Source of the DNA: an uncultured Parafilimonas sp.
GTDB taxonomy: Bacteria; Bacteroidota; Bacteroidia; Chitinophagales; Chitinophagaceae
Length of the DNA: 64,000 nt
Direction: 5' to 3'
NCBI GenBank assembly: GCA_903882935.1
Contig: CAIRZB010000084.1
Location: forward strand, 1 to 64,000
The position numbers were made by a program, and so were the translations under genes. Below are positions 53,337-61,201 of this stretch, piece after piece; the first letter of the stretch is position 1, and every line of letters starts with the position of its first letter. The notes beneath the pieces are model-generated. The model saw nothing but the letters and a program-made list of their open reading frames with translations. It did not search any database and was not told the DNA's origin.

Positions 53337-53358
53337 CTACCCATTTTAAAACGGGTAG
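53337..53358. other. Small hairpin between convergent lptD and small membrane gene
   Basis: CTACCC and GGGTAG enclose TTTTAAAA with one mismatch. No T-tract follows on either strand in the right position, so it is at most a weak bidirectional terminator. Confidence 0.35.
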
Positions 53359-53375
53359 CAAAAAAACCTCAATGC

Positions 53376-53624
53376 TCATTTGCCCAGCTCAGCGTGGCCG
53401 CCTAATGACATGTTCTGCTTTTCAAGGTCAGCGATTTTTTCCTTTAACCCCGTTATTCTGGCCTTGTTTAGTTCAGACTCTTTGTGCATTTTCTCAAATT
53501 TGGTTTTCCCTTGTTTGGCATTTCGTCTGATAAAAAAGCCTAACAAAAAACCAATTATAATAAAAATTATCAATGTAAAAACACTAACATCCGCGAAAAA
53601 AAAGTTGTTGGCAAGGTGTGTCAT
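53376..53624 (-). CDS. Small membrane protein with coiled-coil tail
   Basis: An 82-residue protein from the ATG at 53624. One transmembrane segment (about 12-33, VFTLIIFIIIGFLLGFF) is followed by RRNAKQGK and a charged heptad-like helix (KMHKESELNKARITGLKEKIADLEKQN in segments). This N-in, single-span plus coiled-coil plan is seen in small Bacteroidota proteins of unknown function and resembles LapA-domain proteins in layout only. Convergent with lptD. A role in envelope organisation is only a guess. Confidence 0.75.
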   Translation of the reverse strand: MTHLANNFFFADVSVFTLIIFIIIGFLLGFFIRRNAKQGKTKFEKMHKESELNKARITGLKEKIADLEKQNMSLGGHAELGK

Positions 53625-54248
53625 AAGCAAAACAAGAAAGGGTAACAGTAAATAAATTCTACAGCAACAATCTGTTGCTTGTAAATTAATAAACTTTTAT
53701 CAAAAAAAATACCAAATTGAATTTCATTGGAGTTTTTTTTTACTTTTTTTCAAAAAAACCCTGAAATTAGCTGGTTGTTATAGTGCCAACCAGGCTTCAT
53801 GTACCAAAAACCCAATGTAAAACCAGCTATTTGCATATACGTAGCATTTTTATTTTGGGATTGGCGATAATACCACAACCTTTAGCGGCTTACACCAATA
53901 TTATACAATTCACGTGTACAAAATTCTACAATACACCACATTGTTAAATAATTTGCATGTGGTAAGCAAACTGAAACAAACATGTTAAAACGGCCGGGCG
54001 TACCCTAAATTTCAGAGCAGCCCCACATAGTTTTATACTGGTGCCCATTTCTTATACTCCAGCCTAACCATCTCAAATTTTAGCCGTATGGCAACTATAT
54101 TACAAACAATAGGAATACCGCCGCAAGTAAAATCGGTATCGTAAACGCACCAAAAAGGCACGGTACAGCCCGCTTGTAAGCAAAAAAAATGCAGTTCAGA
54201 ACTGTTTGCATCTAACTTACGGTCATTTGATTTTCTTAACTTCGCACC
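53625..54248. other. Intergenic region before the AraC gene, no gene seen
   Basis: AT-rich DNA with homopolymer runs near 53700-53760. A small hairpin CTGGTTG / CAACCAG lies at 53771-53793. The minus-strand frame at 54033-54287 overlaps the AraC start and has no protein-like features. TAACTTCG shortly before the ATG at 54249 resembles the element before the SDR at 45759. Confidence 0.4.
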
Positions 54249-55136
54249 ATGACAACAAAGGAAATTGAGGTAAGGGGAGCACACCATAAAAACACTGTTC
54301 CCACCAACGTTGGGCAGTTTAATGTTTTTAGGTTGATGGATTTTTGCAACAAGCCAACGCCTTATGTTCGCAGGGATTTTTACAAAATTTCGCTAATCAC
54401 CACCCATGTAAAAGTTAACTATGCCGATAGGGGCATTGAAGTAACCAGCCCCGCCCTTATGTTTAGCAATCCGCTTATACCTTATTCTTGGGAGCCCATA
54501 GGCCCTATGCACGGAGGCTATTTCTGCATTTTTACTGAAGCATTTTTAACAGGCCAAACCCGCAATGAGAGCATAAACCACTCCCCGCTATACAAAACAG
54601 GCAGCAATCCGTTGTTTTTTTTAGCAGAAACCCAAGTGGGGTTCATTACCGGCCTATTTGAAAAAATGCTGTCGGAGATTGAGACTGACTACCCTTACAA
54701 ATACGACCTGTTGCGCAACTATGTTAACCTTATTATTCACGAGGCCCTAAAAATGCAGCCCAGTACCGCGTATTTTAAACATAAAAATGCCGCTGAAAGA
54801 ATCGCCACCCTTTTTGTGGAGCTGCTAGACAGGCAATTTCCCATTGATTCGCCGCAAACACCGCTAAAACTAACGTCGGCTAACGACTTTGCCCTACACC
54901 TTAACGTACATGTAAACCACCTTAACAGTGCGGTGCGTAAAATTACCGGCAAAACCACCACCGCCCATATTACTGACAAAATAACCCAGGAAGCCAAGGC
55001 CCTTTTGCTGCATACGGACTGGAGCGTTGCCGATGTTGCGTTTAGCCTAGGCTTTGAATACACCACCTATTTCAACAATTTTTTTAAAAAGCAAACAAGC
55101 CGCACACCACTTTCTATACGAAAGCCGGTTATTTGA
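54249..55136 (+). CDS. AraC-family transcriptional regulator
   Basis: A 295-residue regulator with a cupin-like N-terminal sensing half and C-terminal AraC DNA-binding domain (about 195-290). The two HTH units are visible around NDFALHLNVHVNHLNSAVRK and VADVAFSLGFEYTTYFNNFFK (in segments), ending KKQTSRTPLSIRK. It lies 77 bp upstream of a zinc alcohol dehydrogenase in the same direction and most likely regulates it, as in many AraC/aldehyde-reductase pairs in Bacteroidota. The signal would be an aldehyde or alcohol, which is inference. Confidence 0.92.
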   Translation: MTTKEIEVRGAHHKNTVPTNVGQFNVFRLMDFCNKPTPYVRRDFYKISLITTHVKVNYADRGIEVTSPALMFSNPLIPYSWEPIGPMHGGYFCIFTEAFLTGQTRNESINHSPLYKTGSNPLFFLAETQVGFITGLFEKMLSEIETDYPYKYDLLRNYVNLIIHEALKMQPSTAYFKHKNAAERIATLFVELLDRQFPIDSPQTPLKLTSANDFALHLNVHVNHLNSAVRKITGKTTTAHITDKITQEAKALLLHTDWSVADVAFSLGFEYTTYFNNFFKKQTSRTPLSIRKPVI

Positions 55137-55213
55137 ATTGTTTACTTTTTACTTTTAATAATATTAGTTTGCTACATTTATTGGCTGCACCTTTGCCATC
55201 TAAAAATTAATCT

Positions 55214-56257
55214 ATGATTCAAGCAAAGGGATACGCGGCGCAATCACCCACCACTGATTTGGCGCCTTGGAGCTTTGAAAGACGTGAAGTTGGCCCACAT
55301 GATGTGCAGTTTGAAATATTGTTCTGCGGCGTTTGCCACTCCGACTTGCACCAAATTAAAAACGACTGGTTCCCAGGTATATTCCCCATGGTACCCGGCC
55401 ACGAAATTGTAGGCAAGGTTACCAAAGTAGGTGCCCATGTTAAGAAATTTAAAGAGGGCGACCTTGCTGGCACCGGCTGCCTGGTAGACTCCTGCCGCGA
55501 ATGCGAAAACTGCAAGGAAGGCCTTGAGCAATACTGCCTTAATGGCAGCGTACAAACCTATAACGGTGTAGAGAGAGACGGCAAAACACCCACCTACGGC
55601 GGCTACTCAAACACTATTGTGGTGCATGAGGATTTTGTTTTACACCTGAGCGACAAATTAGACCTTGCAGCAACCGCGCCCTTGCTTTGCGCGGGCATTA
55701 CCACCTACTCCCCATTAAAACATTGGAAGGTAGGCAAAGGCCATAAACTTGCTGTACTTGGCTTGGGTGGTTTGGGCCACATGGCGGTAAAATTTGGCGT
55801 GGCATTTGGCGCTGAAGTTACCGTGCTTAGTACATCCCCAAAAAAGGCAGAAGATGCCAAAAAATTGGGCGCGCACAAGTTTGTAGTAACTACCGACCCC
55901 GGTCAAGTAAAAGGAGTTACTGGCTATTTTGACTTTATTTTAGATACGGTTTCGGCGGAACACGACCTCCCATTTTATATGTCGTTGTTAAGAACCAACG
56001 GTGTGCATATTTGTGTAGGTGCACCGTCTGTTCCTTACCAAGTGCCAGCCTTTAGCCTATTGGGTGGCAGAAAGAGTGTTGCAGGTTCCGGCATTGGCGG
56101 CTTGCCCGAAACACAGGAAATGCTAGATTTTTGTGCCGAACGCAACATTGTTTCGGATATTGAATTAATTGATATTAAGAATGTACATGCAGCCTACGAC
56201 CGTATGGTTAAGGGCGATGTACGCTACCGCTTTGTAATTGACATGGCCACTTTATAA
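55214..56257 (+). CDS. Zinc-dependent alcohol dehydrogenase / aldehyde reductase (YahK/CAD-like)
   Basis: A 347-residue medium-chain dehydrogenase. Catalytic zinc ligands are in CGVCHSDLH and the GHE motif (VPGHEIVG); the structural zinc site is C-x2-C-x2-C-x7-C in CRECENCKEGLEQYC; the cofactor motif is GLGGLGHMAVKF. The pattern matches the YahK / cinnamyl alcohol dehydrogenase group, which reduces broad aldehydes with NADPH. CACCTTTG 15 bases before the ATG is the probable -7 element. A strong terminator follows the stop. The regulator upstream belongs to the AraC family. Detoxification of aldehydes is the likely use. Confidence 0.94.
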   Translation: MIQAKGYAAQSPTTDLAPWSFERREVGPHDVQFEILFCGVCHSDLHQIKNDWFPGIFPMVPGHEIVGKVTKVGAHVKKFKEGDLAGTGCLVDSCRECENCKEGLEQYCLNGSVQTYNGVERDGKTPTYGGYSNTIVVHEDFVLHLSDKLDLAATAPLLCAGITTYSPLKHWKVGKGHKLAVLGLGGLGHMAVKFGVAFGAEVTVLSTSPKKAEDAKKLGAHKFVVTTDPGQVKGVTGYFDFILDTVSAEHDLPFYMSLLRTNGVHICVGAPSVPYQVPAFSLLGGRKSVAGSGIGGLPETQEMLDFCAERNIVSDIELIDIKNVHAAYDRMVKGDVRYRFVIDMATL

Positions 56258-56277
56258 ATGGTTATTGTTTAAACGCT

Positions 56278-56317
56278 AACCCCGCGCAGAAAAAGCTGTG
56301 CGGGGTTTATTTTTTCT
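56278..56317 (+). terminator. Rho-independent terminator of the alcohol dehydrogenase
   Basis: CCCCGCGCAG and CTGTGCGGGG form a 10-bp stem with one G-T pair and a short A-rich loop, followed by TTTATTTTTT, about 20 bases after the stop. Confidence 0.85.
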
Positions 56318-56522
56318 GCGGCATAGCAGGTTAACAGCAACCAGCACGGGGGGGCATCTACCGTTAAGTTAATTGTTAGCGTAAGGTTTGTTTCCATTAG
56401 CAAATAGCTTTGATGATTATAAGCATATTTTAATAGAATGTTTTAGAAATTTTTATGCTGTTTTAAGCTGGCAGTATAAAAACTCCCCTAATTTTATCCC
56501 ATCCAATAAATCCAACAATTCC

Positions 56523-56951
56523 ATGAAAAAGCTAAACCAAATCGTCATCATTGACGACCATCAACTGTCTGGTGTAATTAATGAGCTGTTAATTATGCAA
56601 TTTAACTGCGTTGAAAACATTGTAGTATTTGACGACCCCTACATCGCAATCGACTATTTTACCGACTTAAAAAACCAATCACTTTTTGAGGATGTTATTT
56701 TCCCAGAACTAGTACTTACAGATTTTAACATGCCCGGTTTAAACGGTTTTGAAGTTATACAAGCCATTAAAAATTTGGAGCTGCCCCAAACAGTCAATTG
56801 TTGCTTATTATCTGCCTCTATTGACAGAATTGACCCCATTATTTTACAACAACACCATGTATTTAAACAGCTGTCTAAACCTTTGGAAAAAAAGGAATTT
56901 ATGGCGGTGCTGGATTTGCTTGAAAACAGCCCTGAATATTCCCAAGCGTAG
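56523..56951 (+). CDS. Single-domain response regulator, duplicate 1
   Basis: A 142-residue receiver-only protein from the ATG at 56523. The acidic pocket is VIIDDHQ, phosphoacceptor Asp lies in LVLTDFNMPGLNG, the switch residue is Ser in LLSAS and the Lys in LSKPLEKKEF. It lacks an output domain, so it must act through partners. A close paralogue follows at 57432, and their upstream leaders are also similar. No kinase is adjacent. The frame extends upstream to 56388 without domain content, so the internal ATG is preferred. Confidence 0.88.
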   Translation: MKKLNQIVIIDDHQLSGVINELLIMQFNCVENIVVFDDPYIAIDYFTDLKNQSLFEDVIFPELVLTDFNMPGLNGFEVIQAIKNLELPQTVNCCLLSASIDRIDPIILQQHHVFKQLSKPLEKKEFMAVLDLLENSPEYSQA

Positions 56952-57190
56952 GCTGCGTTTGCCTTTGTGTTTCAGCCTTTGTGTATGTTTAGGCGCATCT
57001 GCAAAGGTGGCATGGTGCAAAACTGTTATGCGAAGTTTTTAATGTAAGCGCCGTTATGCCTGCAACCCATAGCGTAACCCCCAATGGTTGCCCGCCTGCT
57101 GTATTTTTATGTTGTATTTGGCAGGGGTGGCAATCCATTTGGGTTAGCAGGCATGCGTTATTGATGCCTTATGTGGGCAAAAAATAACGC

Positions 57191-57236
57191 ATTAACAGGT
57201 GCCTTAACCTCAATTGAGGTTAAGGCACCTGTTAAT
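57191..57236. repeat. 46-bp perfect palindrome
   Basis: Left arm from 57191 starts ATTAACAGGTGCC and continues to the centre at 57213/57214; the right arm is its exact complement, 23 bases each with no spacer. It lies in the 480-bp gap between the two response regulator genes, which otherwise contains no gene. There is no T-tract. As a hairpin it would be very stable, and as DNA it offers a two-fold symmetric binding site. Confidence 0.85.
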
Positions 57237-57431
57237 CGGCACTGCACCATTAGCCTTTGGGATGGGCATCAGGCTATTTGGACTGCCCCAACGGTAGATT
57301 TACGATAGTGGCACTGGCACGTACTGCTGTTTAAACCCCTATTAGGTGGGCTTTTGATATTTTATGCTGCTTTTAAGCCCGGGGTAATAAAATCGAGCTA
57401 CCTTTATGTAATCCAATTAATCCAAATTTCC

Positions 57432-57851
57432 ATGCAAAAACTGCAACAAGTCGTTATTATTGATGACGACGAATTATCCGGCGTTATAAACGAGCTTCTT
57501 ATTAGGAAGTACAACTGCGTTGAAAAAATCGTTGTGTTTGATGACCCCCACGATGCCATTGATTATTTTGCTGCTTTAAAAAACAAGGCACGAAGCGAAG
57601 AAGTTACTTTCCCAGAATTGGTGTTGACAGACTTTAACATGCCAGGCATGAATGGTTTTGAAGTAATACAAAGTATTAGAAACCTTAACCTGCCCCAAGA
57701 AGTAAGTTATTGTATCTTGTCAGCATCTATCGACAGGATGGAACCTGCCATTTTACAAAAGCACCACGTACTTAAGCAGCTTATTAAACCCCTTGAAAAA
57801 AGAGAGTTTATGGAGGTGTTGGAATTACTTACCAATACATTGGTTTGCTAA
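57432..57851 (+). CDS. Single-domain response regulator, duplicate 2
   Basis: A 139-residue receiver-only protein, about two thirds identical to the gene at 56523 by eye. The pocket is VIIDDDE, Asp in LVLTDFNMPGMNG, Ser in ILSAS, Lys in LIKPLEKREF. The leader before the ATG repeats that of the first copy (TTTATGCTG, TTTTAAGC, ATCCAAT, AATCCAA, TTCCATG in the same order), with TAnnTTTA in both as a possible -7 element. Duplication of gene plus promoter is therefore likely. Partner kinase unknown. Confidence 0.88.
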   Translation: MQKLQQVVIIDDDELSGVINELLIRKYNCVEKIVVFDDPHDAIDYFAALKNKARSEEVTFPELVLTDFNMPGMNGFEVIQSIRNLNLPQEVSYCILSASIDRMEPAILQKHHVLKQLIKPLEKREFMEVLELLTNTLVC

Positions 57852-58035
57852 ACTGCGTGGGGCTTACATTTAAAACGGCGAGTTACTAAGGCATTTTTTG
57901 CCTTAGGGTTCTATCATTTTGGGTGACAGCCGCACACTTTTGGCAATTTTGGAATATCACATTTTTCTCAGCCCAAAAAAACCTTTATCCAAATGAACAA
58001 GTTTAGGCATCTTGCCCAACCCTGCCAAGTGCTTT

Positions 58036-58791
58036 TTACTGCATTTCCGAAAGCATTTGCTGCCCTTCTGCTTTTATGGGCAGGTCATTGGGCGAACGTG
58101 TGGGCAATTTCACCAGCCGCCCTAGCACTTCTATAGCCTGGCCGGGTCTGTTTTTAAAACGGTAGGCCTTTGCCAAGTACAAATAGTTGGGCACAAAATA
58201 CTGCTCCAAACTGCGGCATTTTTCCATGTAAAAAATAGCGCTGTCAATATCAGGGTCAGGAAATTTTTTAAATAATGTTTTTGCCTCTACCCTTTTTACT
58301 AACGATATATTCAGCATATCGAAATTCCATTTGCCATTCAAAAAATTAGCCCTTGGCTGCCCTGGGTTAAGGGCCAATGCCTTGTTGGTATATGTTTTAA
58401 CCTGCCTTTCTAACTCCAGTATCCTTTCATTTTTTGTTTCAAACTCTATCGTTTTATCCAGCACCAGTGCCATGGCATAGTTGGCGTCGGCGTTGTTGCT
58501 GTCAATGGCAAGCGCCTGGCCCGCAAACTGCTGAGCAGATAGGTAATTGCTTTGCTTATCCACTTTTTTTGCCTGCCTGCCGCCAATGTTGCAATATATT
58601 TCGGCGCATTTTACCAGCACTGCAATGTTTTTAGGGTCGGCCGCCGCCGCCTGTTGGTATTTGTCAACCGCTTCCACGTCCTTTAACTGCCGCTCAAGGT
58701 TAAGGCCTTCCTTAAACAACACGTTGGCATCCTGCGCAAAAACAAAAACAGCCCCAAAACAACAAGCTAAGGTCAATATCAAGTTTTTCAT
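58036..58791 (-). CDS. Secreted TPR-type protein
   Basis: A 251-residue protein from the ATG at 58791. It has a signal peptide (MKNLILTLACCFGAVFVFAQ) and tetratricopeptide-like helices: AVDKYQQAAAADPKNIAVLVK, AQQFAGQALAIDSNNADANYAMAL, YTNKALALNPGQPRANFLNG and LYLAKAYRFKNRPGQAIEVLG (each given in part). The order and spacing resemble the RMD1/regulator-of-microtubule-dynamics-like group present in many bacteria, whose bacterial function is unknown. It probably acts as a periplasmic protein-interaction scaffold. Start 45 bp from the folB stop, same direction. Confidence 0.82.
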   Translation of the reverse strand: MKNLILTLACCFGAVFVFAQDANVLFKEGLNLERQLKDVEAVDKYQQAAAADPKNIAVLVKCAEIYCNIGGRQAKKVDKQSNYLSAQQFAGQALAIDSNNADANYAMALVLDKTIEFETKNERILELERQVKTYTNKALALNPGQPRANFLNGKWNFDMLNISLVKRVEAKTLFKKFPDPDIDSAIFYMEKCRSLEQYFVPNYLYLAKAYRFKNRPGQAIEVLGRLVKLPTRSPNDLPIKAEGQQMLSEMQ

Positions 58792-58836
58792 GCCAAAACA
58801 AAATTTACCGGCCATGCCGGGCAGCGTTAATATAAT

Positions 58837-59205
58837 TTATTGGGCAATATCACCCCTGTTTAACACGCAAGTAACGCCCACGGTACCCCTAAACGCAATA
58901 ATGGGCGGGTTTATTTTTTTAATATTGATGGATACCTGCTGCGCCATTAAAAACGTTTCCAAAATCTCTTGAGCAATCGTAGTGGCCAGGGTTTCCAATA
59001 ACTGCGTCGGCTTTTCCATCTTATTTTTAATAATTTCAAACACCAAAGTATAATCAATCGTACCCTGTATCTGCCTTACAGGTATGGTGGGTACGGTATG
59101 TTGCACAACCGCATTTACCTCAAACGTGCCGCCAAGTGCCTTTTCTTCTTCGTAAAACCCGTGGTACCCATTAAAAACAAGCCGTGTCAACTCTATTGTT
59201 AGCAT
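58837..59205 (-). CDS. folB: Dihydroneopterin aldolase
   Basis: A 122-residue enzyme from the ATG at 59205. The T-fold motifs include ELTRLVFNGYHGFYEEEKALGG at the N-terminus (in segments), TIDYTLVFEII, LLETLATTIAQEIL with the substrate-anchoring Glu, and the catalytic Lys region VSINIKKINPPI. It converts 7,8-dihydroneopterin to 6-hydroxymethyl-dihydropterin and glycolaldehyde in folate synthesis. A TTG two codons upstream is less likely as start. Length is standard for the family. It is upstream of the TPR gene in the same direction. Confidence 0.93.
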   Translation of the reverse strand: MLTIELTRLVFNGYHGFYEEEKALGGTFEVNAVVQHTVPTIPVRQIQGTIDYTLVFEIIKNKMEKPTQLLETLATTIAQEILETFLMAQQVSINIKKINPPIIAFRGTVGVTCVLNRGDIAQ

Positions 59206-59420
59206 ATGCAAAACTAATATTTTAAACCATTAGCCGATGCTTATTTAACCACGGCAACACTGGGCCAAACACAAGAGTTTGCAGTATTGTTATACAGAAC
59301 CGCAAACGCTGTAGGTTGCAAATTTTTCCTAAAATACCTCGGTGCGGCAATTTATTAACACTGTAACCGTTTCTTTGTAATTACTTACTACTTTAGCAAT
59401 CTTCAATAAAAAAACAACGG

Positions 59421-60110
59421 ATGGGCATTCTATTACAGGTTGATTCTACGAAAATAGCCGCAGCGGCCGCGGATGCAGCGTTGGCTGCGCAAAAAATTAA
59501 CTTTTTGGACCTATTGTCAAAAGGCGGCTGGATTATGTACCCCTTATATGCACTTTTTGCAACCGCCGTTTTTATTTTCTTTGAGCGTTTGATTGCCATC
59601 AACAAAGCTTCGAGGGTTGACCCAAATTTTATGAACATCATCCGCGACAATATTGTTTCGGGCAACATAAATGCGGCCCGAAGCCTAAGCAAAAACACCG
59701 CCAACCCTGTGGCCCGCATGATTGACAAGGGCCTACAGCGCATAGGCAAGCCGATTGACGCTATAGAAAAAAGTATGGAAAACGTTGGCAAACTGGAAAT
59801 GTATAAAATGGAACGCCGCATGAACGTGCTATCGCTGATTGCTGGCATTGCCCCCATGTTTGGTTTTTTGGGTACCATTGCCGGTATGATACAGTTGTTT
59901 TCAGAAATAAACCAGACCGGCAAGTTTGAGCTGAACGTTATTGCGGGTGGTATTTATGTAAAGATGATAACCTCTGCCTCGGGCCTGATCATCGGCTTGA
60001 TAGCCTACGTAGCCCATAACTTCCTAACCTCCCTGGTTGATAAAACAGCCAATAAGATGGAAGCTGCCAGCGCAGAGTTTATTGATATTTTGCAGGAACC
60101 CACCAGATAG
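59421..60110 (+). CDS. exbB: MotA/TolQ/ExbB proton channel protein
   Basis: A 229-residue membrane protein with three transmembrane regions: about 38-56 (YPLYALFATAVFIFF), 135-157 (VLSLIAGIAPMFGFLGTIAGMI in part) and 175-200 (SASGLIIGLIAYVAHNFL). The GFLGTIAGMI motif and Pro/Thr residues of the proton path are typical of ExbB/TolQ. With ExbD, encoded 78 bp downstream, it would form the motor that couples proton flow to a TonB or TolA protein. No tonB gene is nearby. The gene follows a 209-bp divergent gap with folB. Confidence 0.93.
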   Translation: MGILLQVDSTKIAAAAADAALAAQKINFLDLLSKGGWIMYPLYALFATAVFIFFERLIAINKASRVDPNFMNIIRDNIVSGNINAARSLSKNTANPVARMIDKGLQRIGKPIDAIEKSMENVGKLEMYKMERRMNVLSLIAGIAPMFGFLGTIAGMIQLFSEINQTGKFELNVIAGGIYVKMITSASGLIIGLIAYVAHNFLTSLVDKTANKMEAASAEFIDILQEPTR

Positions 60111-60188
60111 GCTGCGCCATTGGGCTTGGATACAGGGATTTTGGGCTTTGAAGTTGGAATTTTATTTAGGAATTTTATATAGTGTACA

Positions 60189-60590
60189 ATGAACATACGA
60201 AAGAGATTACGCTCGCATCCTGAGGTGCACACCGGTGCGCTGAATGATATATTGTTCATATTGGTAATGTTTTTCTTAATTGTGTCAACACTGGCAAACC
60301 CCAATGTTATTAAGGTGAACAACCCCAAAGGCAAATCAGACACAAAAGCCAAACAAAACATTGTGGTATCCATTGACAAAGACAATAAAATATACATGGG
60401 TCAGAAAGAGATTCCGCTTTCCATGCTTGATTCGGCCATTGCACAGGAAGTAACCAAAGCAAAGCTGCAAATTGACACCCCCTCTGTGGTGGTTAATGCT
60501 GACACCATTTCATTCACAGGCGGTTTTTTCAAAGTGCTTGCTTCGGCAAAAAAAGCCGGTGCCAAGGTGGTGGCCAACGTAAAGCAGTAG
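60189..60590 (+). CDS. exbD: ExbD/TolR-family biopolymer transport protein
   Basis: A 133-residue protein with one N-terminal transmembrane helix (about 20-37), in which the essential Asp lies in LNDILFILVMFFLI. The periplasmic domain is short and ends VLASAKKAGAKVVANVKQ, typical of ExbD. It partners the ExbB protein upstream. In Bacteroidota several ExbB/ExbD pairs serve TonB-dependent SusC-like uptake, but the client of this pair cannot be told from the window. Confidence 0.92.
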   Translation: MNIRKRLRSHPEVHTGALNDILFILVMFFLIVSTLANPNVIKVNNPKGKSDTKAKQNIVVSIDKDNKIYMGQKEIPLSMLDSAIAQEVTKAKLQIDTPSVVVNADTISFTGGFFKVLASAKKAGAKVVANVKQ

Positions 60591-60608
60591 GCAAGCCCCC
60601 TTAACCTA

Positions 60609-60633
60609 GGAAGGGTAATAAGACCCTCCCTTT
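60609..60633 (+). terminator. Weak hairpin after exbD
   Basis: AGGGT and ACCCT (60612-60627) pair around AATAAG, extended by two GC pairs across a bulge, then CTTT. It may partly terminate the exbB-exbD transcript. Confidence 0.4.
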
Positions 60634-60663
60634 AAGTATTTGATGTTAAAATTTTATTTCACC

Positions 60664-61161
60664 ATGTTCACAAACCCGCTTAAAAAATCATCCCAAAACA
60701 TCGTTTTCACTTTTATAATATGCCTGTCGTTGGCAAGCAAAACCCAAGCCCAAACCATATCAGATTCTTTGCTGCATGCAATAGTTGGCCGTTTTGAAAA
60801 CCAAGGTTTTAAAAAGGAAAGGGTGATAAAATCGGTAAATAGCAGAACAGACGGGTTGCCGCCAGACGTGGATGCACCCTGCCGAACCGGAAAAGAAATG
60901 CTTGTTGTGGCCGTGTTTGGCACAAAACCCCAAAAGCCTTTTGCCCGTATGCTGGTAGTAAAGCACTACCATAAGAAAAATGCGTTTGATGAGCATTTTT
61001 TTCAACCTGTAATGTATGATGAAGGTTTAAACATTTATTACGCCCTTGCCAATGTTGCCTTTCCGGCAGAAGCCAACAAGCTTAACTGCGGCACCAATCT
61101 ACAGGTATTTGACAAAGCGGCCCCCCAGGCAAAAGTTTGGCTGTTGGTGTTCTCCAAATAA
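60664..61161 (+). CDS. Secreted protein of unknown function
   Basis: About 165 residues from the ATG at 60664, with a clear signal peptide (MFTNPLKKSSQNIVFTFIIC then LSLASKTQAQ). The mature part has two cysteines and motifs RFENQGFKKERV, FGTKPQKPFARMLVVKHYHKK and VWLLVFSK. An upstream ATG at 60643 would add seven hydrophobic residues. I do not recognise the family. It follows exbD and precedes the GH130 lipoprotein in the same direction (40-bp gap), so it may belong to the same transcript. Periplasmic location is the only supported inference. Confidence 0.65.
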   Translation: MFTNPLKKSSQNIVFTFIICLSLASKTQAQTISDSLLHAIVGRFENQGFKKERVIKSVNSRTDGLPPDVDAPCRTGKEMLVVAVFGTKPQKPFARMLVVKHYHKKNAFDEHFFQPVMYDEGLNIYYALANVAFPAEANKLNCGTNLQVFDKAAPQAKVWLLVFSK

Positions 61162-61201
61162 GCCCCATATTTGCAAGTCACCGGCATTGCAACAACAGCA
61201 T

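Noticed and set aside
54033-54287. 84-codon minus-strand frame
   Set aside because: It overlaps the start of the AraC gene and the probable promoter; no protein-like pattern.
57191-57236. Rho-independent terminator
   Set aside because: The palindrome has no T-tract on either strand and lies well beyond the first regulator stop.
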